From Oscillospiraceae bacterium (GTDB lineage Bacteria; Bacillota; Clostridia; Oscillospirales; Acutalibacteraceae): 64,000 nt of DNA. The DNA is taken from positions 382,118-446,117 of the forward strand of contig DPOR01000013.1 of the NCBI GenBank assembly GCA_003538135.1, read 5' to 3'. The position numbers and the translations under genes were made by a program. Below the pieces are notes generated by a model. The model was given only the letters and a program-made list of their open reading frames with translations, had not been told where the DNA came from and did no database searches. This document shows, piece by piece, positions 27,492-35,285 of the stretch (the stretch's first letter is position 1; the number at the start of each line of letters is the position of its first letter).

Positions 27492-27616
27492 AATTTTCAC
27501 CTCACAAAGCCTTTACGGTGAGTAATATAGCATATAAGCGACACCGTTTCAATAGAGTTTGACGCAAAAAGCGATAAAATCACAGCGTCAACCGAAGCAA
27601 ATAAGCAAGCACAAAC

Positions 27617-27654
27617 AGTCTGCGCCGAAAAGACAAAGCTTCTCGGCGCAGACT
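27617..27654 (-). terminator. Terminator of the methionine-sulfoxide repair operon
   Basis: A perfect 12-bp stem AGTCTGCGCCGA/TCGGCGCAGACT (27617-27628 with 27643-27654), 29 bases beyond the stop of the Ig-like gene. The T run after it on the minus strand is short (GTTTG). Confidence 0.65.
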
Positions 27655-27683
27655 CGGAGAGTTTAAAGGATAATTATGTTAGG

Positions 27684-28148
27684 TTATGCCGGAGCTACCG
27701 TGAAATTGAAGGTCTGCTTGCCCTCCTGCACGGTATTATACCCTATCGTCTTATAGCTCACGGTTATACGGTAATTGCCTGCCGCCAAGGGCATGGGAAC
27801 AGGCTCGGAATAGACGGCTCTCTGCTTGAATTCCACTGTGATATCCGTCTTTTCACCCGGATGAAGATGGGGAGGATTGACGAAATCCACGTCGTCGAGC
27901 ATCTGCACATACGGCACTTCCTCCCATTTGCCGTTTTTCTCCATTTCAACGGATTCGACATAGATGTGAAGGTCAAGCGTTTTTCCCGTTTTGTTTTCGA
28001 AGATAAATGTTGCGGATGAAGCCCCTGCTTTTACCTGCTCTTCGGGCTGCATTTCGACTTTTGTCATGTCTCCCTTGATGAAGAAGGAAAAGACAATCAT
28101 AACAACCGTTATCACCTTTTTGACTAAAAAAGCTATTACCTTTTGCAT
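27684..28148 (-). CDS. Membrane-anchored Ig-like (Big_14-type) domain protein
   Basis: A 154-residue protein: an N-terminal hydrophobic stretch (VIAFLVKKVITVVMIVFSFF) that can act as signal or anchor, then one beta-sandwich domain. Features such as FIFENKTGKTLDLHIYVESVEM, a KWEEVPYV strand, LHPGEKTDITVEF and AAGNYRITVSY are typical of bacterial Ig-like domains that coat the cell surface. It lies 47 bases after msrAB and before the operon terminator, so it is probably co-expressed. Binding or stabilising a partner on the cell surface is a guess; no catalytic residues are evident. Confidence 0.65.
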   Translation of the reverse strand: MQKVIAFLVKKVITVVMIVFSFFIKGDMTKVEMQPEEQVKAGASSATFIFENKTGKTLDLHIYVESVEMEKNGKWEEVPYVQMLDDVDFVNPPHLHPGEKTDITVEFKQRAVYSEPVPMPLAAGNYRITVSYKTIGYNTVQEGKQTFNFTVAPA

Positions 28149-28195
28149 TGAAAAACCTCCGTATTTTATATTTTTGACAAGCTGTATGACGTCTG

Positions 28196-29290
28196 TTATT
28201 CAAACAGATACAGCAAATATCCGTATCCCTCCGCCTCCATTTTGGCGTAAGGCACAAAGCGCAGTGCGGCGCTGTTTATACAGTAGCGCACTCCGTTAGG
28301 CGACTCGGAATCACCCGTAAACACATGGCCGAGATGAGAATTTCCCGCGCGGCTTCGCACCTCGGTGCGAATCATTCCGTGGCTTTTGTCAACGGATTCG
28401 ACAACGGCGGGGTCCTCTATCGGCTTGGAAAAAGCCGGCCAGCCGCAGCTGCTTTCAAACTTGTCGGTTGACGAGAAAAGCGGTTCGCCGGTCACAACGT
28501 CGACATAGATCCCCTTTTCGAATTGATTCCAAAATTCGTTTTCAAAAGGGCGCTCCGTTCCGTTTTCCTGAGTTATACGGTACTGTTCGGATGTGAGCTT
28601 GTCTCTTATGGACTCTGCGGCGGGCTTTTTGTAATCACCCGGGTCTATGCGAAGCTTGGAGAACAGCTCTATCTCCGCCTTGGGAATATGGCAGTAACCG
28701 CCGGGGTTCTTCTCAAGATAATTCTGATGATATTCCTCCGCCGGATAGAAATTAATCAGCGGCCCGATCTCAACAAAGAAATCTTTGCTTCGGCTGCGCT
28801 CTATCGCGGCAATGCGCTCCACTGTTTGTCTTGCGTTTTCGTTCGTGTAGTAAATGCCTGTCTGATACTGGCTGCCCACATCGTTCCCCTGTCGGTTTTT
28901 AACCGTCGGGTCAATGACATAGAAGTACGCAAGCAGCAGTGCGTCGAGGCTGACCTTTTCGGGGTCATATTCGACTCTTACCGTCTCTCTAAAGCCCGTA
29001 CCGCCCGAGCACACCTTTTTGTAGTCGGCATCGGCCTCGCAGGTGCCGTTTGCATAGCCGCTGCGCGCGTCGATAACTCCGGGGATAGACTGCATAAGCT
29101 GTTCAATGCCCCAAAAACAGCCGCCCGCAAGAAAGATAACATTTTCGGGTTCTTTTGAAAAATCCATTTGCGTCATTTCTCCTTTCGCTTTTTTCTTTTC
29201 CGCATCATCTTTTCCGTGATTTATGCCGCAGCCCGAAAGAATTAAAACGGTTGAAAGCGCCAGCAAAAGCAAGCCCGAAACTCTTTTCAT
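28196..29290 (-). CDS. msrAB: Lipoprotein MsrA-MsrB fusion, methionine sulfoxide reductase
   Basis: A 364-residue exported enzyme that reduces both stereoisomers of methionine sulfoxide. The lipobox LILSGC is at about 17-22. The MsrA domain (about 50-205) holds the catalytic Cys in FLAGGCFWGIEQ and the following FRETVRVEYDP. The MsrB domain (about 225-360) has SSCGWPAFSKPI, RSRAGNSHLGHVFTGD and the catalytic Cys in RYCINSAALRF. The MsrB zinc cysteines are mostly absent, as in many fused forms. It needs an outside electron donor; the TlpA-like lipoprotein gene 53 bases upstream is the obvious candidate. Confidence 0.92.
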   Translation of the reverse strand: MKRVSGLLLLALSTVLILSGCGINHGKDDAEKKKAKGEMTQMDFSKEPENVIFLAGGCFWGIEQLMQSIPGVIDARSGYANGTCEADADYKKVCSGGTGFRETVRVEYDPEKVSLDALLLAYFYVIDPTVKNRQGNDVGSQYQTGIYYTNENARQTVERIAAIERSRSKDFFVEIGPLINFYPAEEYHQNYLEKNPGGYCHIPKAEIELFSKLRIDPGDYKKPAAESIRDKLTSEQYRITQENGTERPFENEFWNQFEKGIYVDVVTGEPLFSSTDKFESSCGWPAFSKPIEDPAVVESVDKSHGMIRTEVRSRAGNSHLGHVFTGDSESPNGVRYCINSAALRFVPYAKMEAEGYGYLLYLFE

Positions 29291-29343
29291 GTTCTCTTCC
29301 TCCTTTACTCGGTACGTTCGAAACAGCAGCGTTTTTATCTCTG

Positions 29344-30258
29344 TCAGGCCTTGTCGTTGGCTATCGCCTTTTCGATGAGGCTGTTGAGTGTCTCCATCTG
29401 CTTTTTGCCCGTGACAGCGCCCACTATGGGATCACCGACTATATTGCCCTTGCGGTCAACAACATATGTTGTCGGGAAAGCATATGTGTTTGAAACAAAC
29501 TTTCCCGCCTCGCTGTTTGAATCGAAATATACGTTTTTATACGATACGTTTTTCTTGGAAAGAACCTCCTTGGCTTCGGCTATAGCCTTTGAATCTCCGC
29601 CGAGTGTGAAAGAATTGACGCCTATCAAGGTTCCGCCCTTTTTCGCAAGCTCTTTGCTCAGCTTTTCGAGATCTTCGAGCTCACCTACGCAGGGAGAGCA
29701 GGTTGTAAACCAAAGATTTACGACCGTGACGGCATTTGCCGAAAACAGCTTGTCGCTGCTGACCTCGTTGCCGTCCAAATCCTTTCCCGTGAATGCGGGG
29801 AATTTTCCGCTTGCCATGTCCGCCGGCACGCTTTCGCCGCCGCTCGAATCTTTCTTGCCGAGCTCGGGATATTTATTTTCAAGCTCCGTCAGCTTTACCT
29901 CTATCTTGCGAATCTTTTCGCCCTCCTCCATGAGCAGCTTCAGCTCGTCCGCGGAGAACTGATCCTTTGCCGACTCTATGGTTTTCAGCAGGAAATCGCC
30001 GTAATTGCCGCCGTCCTCGATCATTGTCATGCCCTTGTCCGCCGACATGAACACTTTTTCCCAAAGGTCTTTGTTTTTCGACAGAATTTCATTCTCCTGA
30101 GCCATCAGGCTGTTATACATAGCTTTCGCCTCTTTGGCGTTTTTGGGGTTCTTGTCCATCGAGCCGCCCTTGTTGCCGCCGCAGGCTGCAAAAGACAGCG
30201 CGAGCACTGCGACCATCAGCAGCACAATAACTTTTTTGATTCGGTTGTTTCTTATCAT
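29344..30258 (-). CDS. TlpA/ResA-like thiol-disulfide oxidoreductase lipoprotein
   Basis: A 304-residue lipoprotein: signal with lipobox LSFAAC, a ~130-residue helical, charged linker (possible coiled coil), then a thioredoxin fold from about 150. The active site is WFTTCSPCVGELEDLEKL (CxxC) near 181-184, with the cis-Pro region TYAFPTTYVVDRKGNIVG. This is the expected reductant of MsrAB outside the membrane. The start ATG at 30258 has AAAGGA upstream; a longer frame to 30315 is less likely. It is followed by msrAB. The long helical insert distinguishes it from plain ResA. Confidence 0.88.
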   Translation of the reverse strand: MIRNNRIKKVIVLLMVAVLALSFAACGGNKGGSMDKNPKNAKEAKAMYNSLMAQENEILSKNKDLWEKVFMSADKGMTMIEDGGNYGDFLLKTIESAKDQFSADELKLLMEEGEKIRKIEVKLTELENKYPELGKKDSSGGESVPADMASGKFPAFTGKDLDGNEVSSDKLFSANAVTVVNLWFTTCSPCVGELEDLEKLSKELAKKGGTLIGVNSFTLGGDSKAIAEAKEVLSKKNVSYKNVYFDSNSEAGKFVSNTYAFPTTYVVDRKGNIVGDPIVGAVTGKKQMETLNSLIEKAIANDKA

Positions 30259-30281
30259 TTTTTCATATCCTTTCCGTTCGT

Positions 30282-30458
30282 TTAGTGTTTTGCGCAGGTG
30301 CAGCCGCTCTCGCACATATCTGCGTTTTCCGTTATGCCGGGCTGCATCATATCTTTGTCAAGATTTCTCGCTCTTCTGTTGCTCACGACAGAGCAGGCGG
30401 CAAGACTGCATATCAGCAGAACAGCCGTTACAACCGCTATGATTTTCTTTGCATACAT
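30282..30458 (-). CDS. Cys-rich mini-lipoprotein
   Basis: A 58-residue protein: lipobox LICSLAAC near residues 14-21, then a polar tail ending CESGCTCAKH, with three cysteines near the C-terminus. AGGAGG lies six bases before the ATG at 30458, which is strong support for real translation. Its first 101 bases overlap the 3' end of the NapH-like gene in another frame. The clustered cysteines suggest a redox or metal role between the membrane ferredoxin and the TlpA-like protein. I know no named family for it. Confidence 0.7.
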   Translation of the reverse strand: MYAKKIIAVVTAVLLICSLAACSVVSNRRARNLDKDMMQPGITENADMCESGCTCAKH

Positions 30459-31398
30459 ACACTTCCTCCTTGTCATTGTCTTTACTGCATTTTTCCGTCT
30501 TTGTTTTTTTAACAGTATTTTTATAGTCTCCGAATCCGTAGCAAAAACGCACGGCTTCGGTAGGACAGGCTGTAACACACTTCCCGCACCGTATGCACTC
30601 GGTGTGATTCGGTGTTTTTGTCACGTCAACGTCCATTTTGCAGACCCTTGCGCATTTTCCGCACGAGATGCACTTGTCCTTGTCCACCGCCATGCGAAAC
30701 AGCGAGACACGGTTAAACAGGGCATACAGTGCGCCCAAAGGACAGAGCCACTTGCAAAACGGGCGGTAAACTATTATGCTTAATACAACTACAATCACGA
30801 GGACGGCCAGCTTCCATGTGAACAGCTCTCCCAGCGCATTGCGAATGTTTTGATTTGCAATAGAGAGCGGTATCGCTCCCTCTAACACGCCCTGCGGACA
30901 TATGTATTTGCAAAAAAACGGATCGCCCAATCCGACGTCGTTGACGACTAAGGCGGGCAGCAGCACAACGGCAACCGCCAGCACGGCATATTTAATATAG
31001 GTCAGCGGTCTGACTTTTTTCGTAGACAGCTTTTTGCTCGGAATCTTATGCAGAAGATCCTGAAGCCAGCCAAACGGGCACAAGAATCCGCAAACAAACC
31101 TTCCCAATAAAACCCCTATCAAAATCAGCATACCCGTTATATAATACGAAAAGCGGAATTTTGACGAGCCGACCACCGTTTGAAAGGCTCCTATGGGGCA
31201 GGCCCCGGTTGCCGCCGGGCAGGAGTAACAGTTGAGTCCCGGCACGCATACCGTTTTCGCCGAGCCCTGATATATTTTGCCCTTAAAAAAGTTTGGTAGA
31301 TGAATATTGGTGAGCAGTGCGGCTCCCGCTTGAAACATACCTCTGAAGCGTGACATAACAGCCGACACACCCGACTTCTTTTTACCCAATTCCCACAC
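30358..31398 (-). CDS. NapH/CcoG-like membrane polyferredoxin
   Basis: A 346-residue integral membrane iron-sulfur protein with about four to five helices. It has CxxxCP motifs of the NapH/NosR/CcoG group (FVCGFLCPFGWLQDLL, CKYICPQGV, CKWLCPLGALY), an N-terminal CYSCPAATGACPIGA, and two cytosolic 4Fe-4S sites CISCGKCARVCK and CIRCGKCVTACP. Such proteins pass electrons across or to the membrane. The last ~34 residues are Cys-rich (HSGCNGCSADMQSC) and come from the stretch shared with the mini-lipoprotein gene, so this tail may be accidental or due to a frameshift. The start is GTG with GGAG just upstream; it overlaps the CXXC micro-protein gene by 17 bases. Confidence 0.85.
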   Translation of the reverse strand: MWELGKKKSGVSAVMSRFRGMFQAGAALLTNIHLPNFFKGKIYQGSAKTVCVPGLNCYSCPAATGACPIGAFQTVVGSSKFRFSYYITGMLILIGVLLGRFVCGFLCPFGWLQDLLHKIPSKKLSTKKVRPLTYIKYAVLAVAVVLLPALVVNDVGLGDPFFCKYICPQGVLEGAIPLSIANQNIRNALGELFTWKLAVLVIVVVLSIIVYRPFCKWLCPLGALYALFNRVSLFRMAVDKDKCISCGKCARVCKMDVDVTKTPNHTECIRCGKCVTACPTEAVRFCYGFGDYKNTVKKTKTEKCSKDNDKEEVYVCKENHSGCNGCSADMQSCRLLCREQQKSEKS

Positions 31399-31528
31399 AC
31401 TCCAGACATACGTTAATTGCTTTGCTTAAAACGGTTTCCGCCTCGCCGCGCCATGCGCCGAAGCACAGCATAACCGCGCCCGCCAAGAGCAGAAAGACCT
31501 GCACCGCCGCTTTTTTTCTGTGATTCAT
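31382..31528 (-). CDS. CXXC membrane micro-protein (CD1871A-like)
   Basis: A 48-residue protein: basic start MNHRKKAAV, one membrane helix (about 8-25), and the ending KAINVCLECVGIG. A single helix followed by a C-terminal CLEC(V/I)GIG is what I know as the CD1871A family of CXXC micro-proteins, found beside NapH-like genes in Clostridia. AAAGGGG lies eight bases before the ATG. It is the first gene of the operon. A redox relay on the outer face of the membrane is a reasonable inference. Confidence 0.78.
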   Translation of the reverse strand: MNHRKKAAVQVFLLLAGAVMLCFGAWRGEAETVLSKAINVCLECVGIG

Positions 31529-31586
31529 TCGGATATCCCCTTTCGCGTTTTCAATCACATCATACATCGCGGGAGTTAAAATCCCC

Positions 31587-31606
31587 GTTAAGAACGGAAA
31601 CTTAAC
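31587..31606. promoter_or_regulatory. Dyad GTTAAG-N8-CTTAAC, likely response-regulator site
   Basis: A perfect 6-bp inverted repeat in the 149-bp gap between the redox operon and the two-component system. It also forms a direct repeat GTTAA at 12-base spacing (31575 and 31587). It sits where the -35 of the plus-strand promoter would lie: TATAAT is at 31628-31633 with a poor -35, which suggests activator dependence. Confidence 0.55.
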
Positions 31607-31677
31607 AAAAAATTTATCTGCCTGTGTTATAATGAAAAACGGAAAACGGTTTGTTAAAATGAAAAAGGAGGATTGCC

Positions 31678-32355
31678 ATGCATCTTTTGGTGGTAGAAGA
31701 CGAGCGCGCACTGTGCGAAACAATCGTAAGAAGCCTCAGACGGTTGGCTTACAGCATAGACTATTGCTATGACGGCGAAAAAGCTCTCGAGCTGCTCGGG
31801 AGCGAAAAATACGACCTTGTTATTCTGGACTTAAATCTGCCGAAACAGGACGGCATGAGCGTGCTGCGCAAATTCCGTCAATCGGATCGCGAGACCCGCG
31901 TTCTGATACTGTCCGCGCGCAACGAAGTAGCCGACAAGGTTGCGGGACTTGACGCGGGCGCGAACGACTATCTTTCAAAGCCCTTTCACCTCGCCGAGCT
32001 GGAGGCGCGTATAAGAAGCCTGACGCTGCGGCAGTTTACTCAGCGCAACGTTGTTCTTACCTGCGGAGCGCTGTCATTTGATACAAAAGCCCGCACCGCG
32101 AGCGCGCATGGGGAGCCGCTGACGCTGACGCGAAAGGAGACGGGAATTTTGGAATATCTCATGCTCAACCAAGGTCGGCCCATAAGCCAGGAGGAGCTTA
32201 TAGACCATGTTTGGGATAACAGCGTAGACAATTTCAGTAATTCCATAAGAGTGCATATTTCGGCGCTTCGCAAGAAGCTGCGCATCGCTCTCGGCTATGA
32301 CCCGATAAGGAACCGTATCGGTGAAGGATATCTTATTGAGGGGGCGGAAGAATGA
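31678..32355 (+). CDS. OmpR-family response regulator
   Basis: A 225-residue response regulator. The receiver domain has the acidic pair E7/D8, phospho-acceptor D51 (VILDLNLP) and K101 (YLSKPF). The C-terminal winged-helix domain (about 125-220) ends with RVHISALRKKLR and IRNRIGEGYLI, typical of OmpR/PhoB. AAGGAGG precedes the ATG. It overlaps the kinase gene by four bases and is divergent from the envelope redox operon, its likely target. Confidence 0.93.
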   Translation: MHLLVVEDERALCETIVRSLRRLAYSIDYCYDGEKALELLGSEKYDLVILDLNLPKQDGMSVLRKFRQSDRETRVLILSARNEVADKVAGLDAGANDYLSKPFHLAELEARIRSLTLRQFTQRNVVLTCGALSFDTKARTASAHGEPLTLTRKETGILEYLMLNQGRPISQEELIDHVWDNSVDNFSNSIRVHISALRKKLRIALGYDPIRNRIGEGYLIEGAEE

Positions 32356-33482
32356 AAAAGCTTTCCCTGCAATGGCGTATAACGCTTATGTCATCTCTGC
32401 TCATATGCGTCGCCTGCGTTTTGATGAATCTGCTGCTGTGCTATTCGGGCATACATTATATGGATTCTATAGGCAACTTTGTTCAGGAATACAGCGACGG
32501 AGCGTCCTCCTCGGAATCTGTTCTCTTTGACCCGTCTCTTGCCGGAATGGACAAGGAATTTACCATTGTAGTGCACGGGGCACAGGCGGATTTTTGCAGA
32601 ACAAACTGGTATATAACGGCCGCCGTGACGCTTTTAAGCGGCATTTTGGCATATTTTATCAGCGGGCACGCGCTGAAGCCCCTGCGCAGTTTTGCCTCTC
32701 AGGTTGAAAAGGTTCAGCTTAACAATCTCAGCAATATGCAGATTTCCGACAACGGCTTGGCGGAGTTCCGTGAGCTCAGCCTTTCCTTTAACCGTATGCT
32801 GGAGCGCCTCGACTGCGCATTTGATGCGCAGCGGCAGTTCACGGGAAACGCGGCGCATGAGCTGCGAACGCCTCTGGCTCTCATGCAGGCGCAGCTGGAG
32901 CTGTTCGCCGCCGAGAATCCCGATGTTTTGCCGGAAACCGCTGAATTTATCACTCTTTTGCAGGAACAGACGGAAAGACTTACGCAGATGACTCAGACGC
33001 TGCTCGAAATGAACGGCTTGCAGTCCGTGCCGAGAAACGATTTTATCGATCTCGCCCCGATGATAGAGGAAATATTTGCGGATATCGCCCCGCTTGCCGA
33101 AAACAACGATATAACCTTGGAATATGACGGACAAGGCACAATGACGGGCAGCGACCCGCTTATATACAGGCTTATTTTTAATCTTACGGAAAACGCCGTC
33201 AAGTATAACAGGACGGGCGGAAAAGTGCGGATTTCCGTTAATCAAGACGAAAACGGAATTGAAATAAAAATCAAGGATACCGGCTGCGGCATCCCCAAGG
33301 AATATCAAAGGATTATTTTCCAGGCCTTTTTCAGAGTCGATAAGTCGAGAAGCCGCGAATACGGCGGAGTCGGACTGGGGCTTTCGTTGGTTTGGGAAAT
33401 TGCCGAGCTTCACGGCGGAAAGGTGTATGTTGAGGAGAGCTCGAACGAGGGAACGACGATAGTTGTCAAATTCCCGGCATAA
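32352..33482 (+). CDS. Sensor histidine kinase
   Basis: A 376-residue kinase with two membrane helices (about 10-32 and 87-104), a small external loop of ~55 residues, a HAMP-like linker, the phospho-acceptor His169 in GNAAHELRTPLAL, and the ATPase motifs NLTENAVKYN, DTGCGIPKEYQ and GGVGLGLSLVWEI. The external loop contains one Cys (FCRTNW) near its end and no known sensor fold, so the signal is unknown. Location beside the methionine-sulfoxide repair operon makes an envelope oxidant a plausible cue. Confidence 0.92.
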   Translation: MKKLSLQWRITLMSSLLICVACVLMNLLLCYSGIHYMDSIGNFVQEYSDGASSSESVLFDPSLAGMDKEFTIVVHGAQADFCRTNWYITAAVTLLSGILAYFISGHALKPLRSFASQVEKVQLNNLSNMQISDNGLAEFRELSLSFNRMLERLDCAFDAQRQFTGNAAHELRTPLALMQAQLELFAAENPDVLPETAEFITLLQEQTERLTQMTQTLLEMNGLQSVPRNDFIDLAPMIEEIFADIAPLAENNDITLEYDGQGTMTGSDPLIYRLIFNLTENAVKYNRTGGKVRISVNQDENGIEIKIKDTGCGIPKEYQRIIFQAFFRVDKSRSREYGGVGLGLSLVWEIAELHGGKVYVEESSNEGTTIVVKFPA

Positions 33483-33517
33483 GAGCATAAGGCAATCATA
33501 ATGAGGGGGAAACAAAG

Positions 33518-35143
33518 TTGAAAAACAGGGACTTCGTTTTTTTCCACGGATATGACAGCGTGATTTGGCGCGGCTACGAAAAATGCGGCTTGCTTGACCG
33601 ATTTTCGGGGGTTCGTTTCTGCCAGTCACTAATGCTGCCCGACTGCAAAAAATTCAATGCACTTGCCGCAAAAGGCGGAGAGCTGTACAGCCTGATAACA
33701 GAAACCGGCTTGCCTTGGTATATCGACAGGCCTCAGGGCGGAGCATATATCGAAGAATATCCGTATGATATGAAAACCGTCGATTCGCTCGGCAATTTTT
33801 ACGGTTTTCAGATGCACGAGTGGATGTCGAATATGCGCTCGGATTATGACAAACTTAAAAATCTTGACGCGTCCGATTGGAACGAAAGAGCCATAAAAAA
33901 AGAAATTCTGCGGCAGTTCCCTTTTGAGAATATTTTTCTTGAGGCTGCGACCGCAAAAGAATATGCGGAGTATTTTCCCGTGCCGTCGTGCTTTGAGCAG
34001 CTTTTAGACAACGCAAGAAAGCTGTTTTATATGCGTATGAAGTTCACTTCGGGACGGCTTTTGCCCTGTGACAGCGCGATGATGGCGCCTAATCTTGAAT
34101 TTAAGCTCGGAGCACAGAGAGTTATGCCCGAAATAGGAGCGCAGACACCGAGTGCCAACATTCAGCTTGCCTATGCAAGAGGTATGTCAAAGGCTTATAA
34201 AAAGAGTTTCGGAGCTTATTACGAGCCGTGGGGCGGGCGGCCTTTTTCCGTGTGCAATTATCACGCGAACGGCGAAAACGAATGGAATATCAAGGGCGGA
34301 GATTTTCCGTTTGAATCGGCGGGCTGCAACGGGGGCAGCTCCCGTTCTCTGCACGAAAGAATACTAATATACGCCTACCTCTCCGGCGCGGAATTTATCA
34401 GCGAGGAATGGGGCGTTTACAACACTTTTTATGACAGCAAGGACTTTGTCCTTTCCCCTTACGGAGAAGTTAAGCGTGGTTTTCTGCGTTTTGTCGAAAA
34501 GTATCGGGCGGGAGAATTTTTTGCTCCCGTGGCAATAGTTCTGCCCGAGGATATGCCCGTTCTTCCGAGCAGGGATTGCGGCGAGTGGCTCGGAGAGACT
34601 CCGTATAAAGACCTGCAAAGGCAGAAAAAATATACGTCCGCATGTCACGGCATAGACGAGCTTATGGGCACGTCGTGCTCACGATACGGAAACGAGACAA
34701 AAACGCTTATAAACAGCGATATTCCCGATGCTTTTGACATTATCCATGCCGACTGCGAATCGGTTTTCGGCGAATACAAATATCTTGTTGACCTTAGCGG
34801 AGACAGTGCTTTTGCAGAGAAACATCAAAATGCCGTTAGCGCAAAAGAAGCGAAGCGGCTCATAAAAGAAGTCATGCCGATTTGGGTTACGGGCGGAGTA
34901 CATTGGTTTATCTGCAAAACATCCGACGGCTGGTATCTGACGGTATTCAATAACGACGGAATAGATAAGAGCGTTGACGGCGGCGAGGTGCAGATAAAAG
35001 ACGCACGCCGCGTTGCGGTAATCGATATAAAAAATCACTCCTCGCTCACCGGACTTGAGGGCTGTCGGGATATCACCTTGACCGACGGCAAGTACTGCGT
35101 ACCGATAGATGCGGGAGACTATTTCTTCGCAAAAATCGTATAA
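33518..35143 (+). CDS. Unassigned 541-residue protein, possibly a TIM-barrel glycosidase
   Basis: I do not recognise a family with certainty. It is soluble, lacks a signal peptide and has motifs that look like a barrel-type glycosidase: FGAYYEPWGGRPFSVCNYH, HERILIYAYLSGAEFISEEWG (an acidic pair in a strand end) and a beta-rich C-terminal ~90 residues starting at GGVHWFICKTSDGWYLT. The start is TTG, with AGGGGG eight bases upstream. It follows the kinase gene by 35 bases with no terminator between, so read-through is likely. A perfect terminator follows. A metal or sugar substrate cannot be inferred. Confidence 0.6.
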   Translation: MKNRDFVFFHGYDSVIWRGYEKCGLLDRFSGVRFCQSLMLPDCKKFNALAAKGGELYSLITETGLPWYIDRPQGGAYIEEYPYDMKTVDSLGNFYGFQMHEWMSNMRSDYDKLKNLDASDWNERAIKKEILRQFPFENIFLEAATAKEYAEYFPVPSCFEQLLDNARKLFYMRMKFTSGRLLPCDSAMMAPNLEFKLGAQRVMPEIGAQTPSANIQLAYARGMSKAYKKSFGAYYEPWGGRPFSVCNYHANGENEWNIKGGDFPFESAGCNGGSSRSLHERILIYAYLSGAEFISEEWGVYNTFYDSKDFVLSPYGEVKRGFLRFVEKYRAGEFFAPVAIVLPEDMPVLPSRDCGEWLGETPYKDLQRQKKYTSACHGIDELMGTSCSRYGNETKTLINSDIPDAFDIIHADCESVFGEYKYLVDLSGDSAFAEKHQNAVSAKEAKRLIKEVMPIWVTGGVHWFICKTSDGWYLTVFNNDGIDKSVDGGEVQIKDARRVAVIDIKNHSSLTGLEGCRDITLTDGKYCVPIDAGDYFFAKIV

Positions 35144-35187
35144 TTCGTATAATTATATTGCGCGATATAAATGCAGTAAAAAGCAAC

Positions 35188-35210
35188 AACCACCGCTTAG
35201 CGGTGGTTTT
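35188..35210 (+). terminator. Terminator after the 541-residue gene
   Basis: A 9-bp perfect stem (35188-35196 with 35200-35208) with loop TTA and a following TTTT run. Confidence 0.85.
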
Positions 35211-35221
35211 ACTTATGCCGA

Positions 35222-35259
35222 TAAAAACGGCACAGTCGGCTTTTATCCGACTGTGCCGT
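35222..35259 (-). terminator. Terminator of the diaminopentanoate-dehydrogenase-like gene
   Basis: A 13-bp perfect stem (35227-35239 with 35247-35259); on the minus strand it runs into TTTTTATC, 26 bases past the stop. Confidence 0.88.
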
Positions 35260-35285
35260 AAGGCTGTGCTTTTTTATTCAGGATA

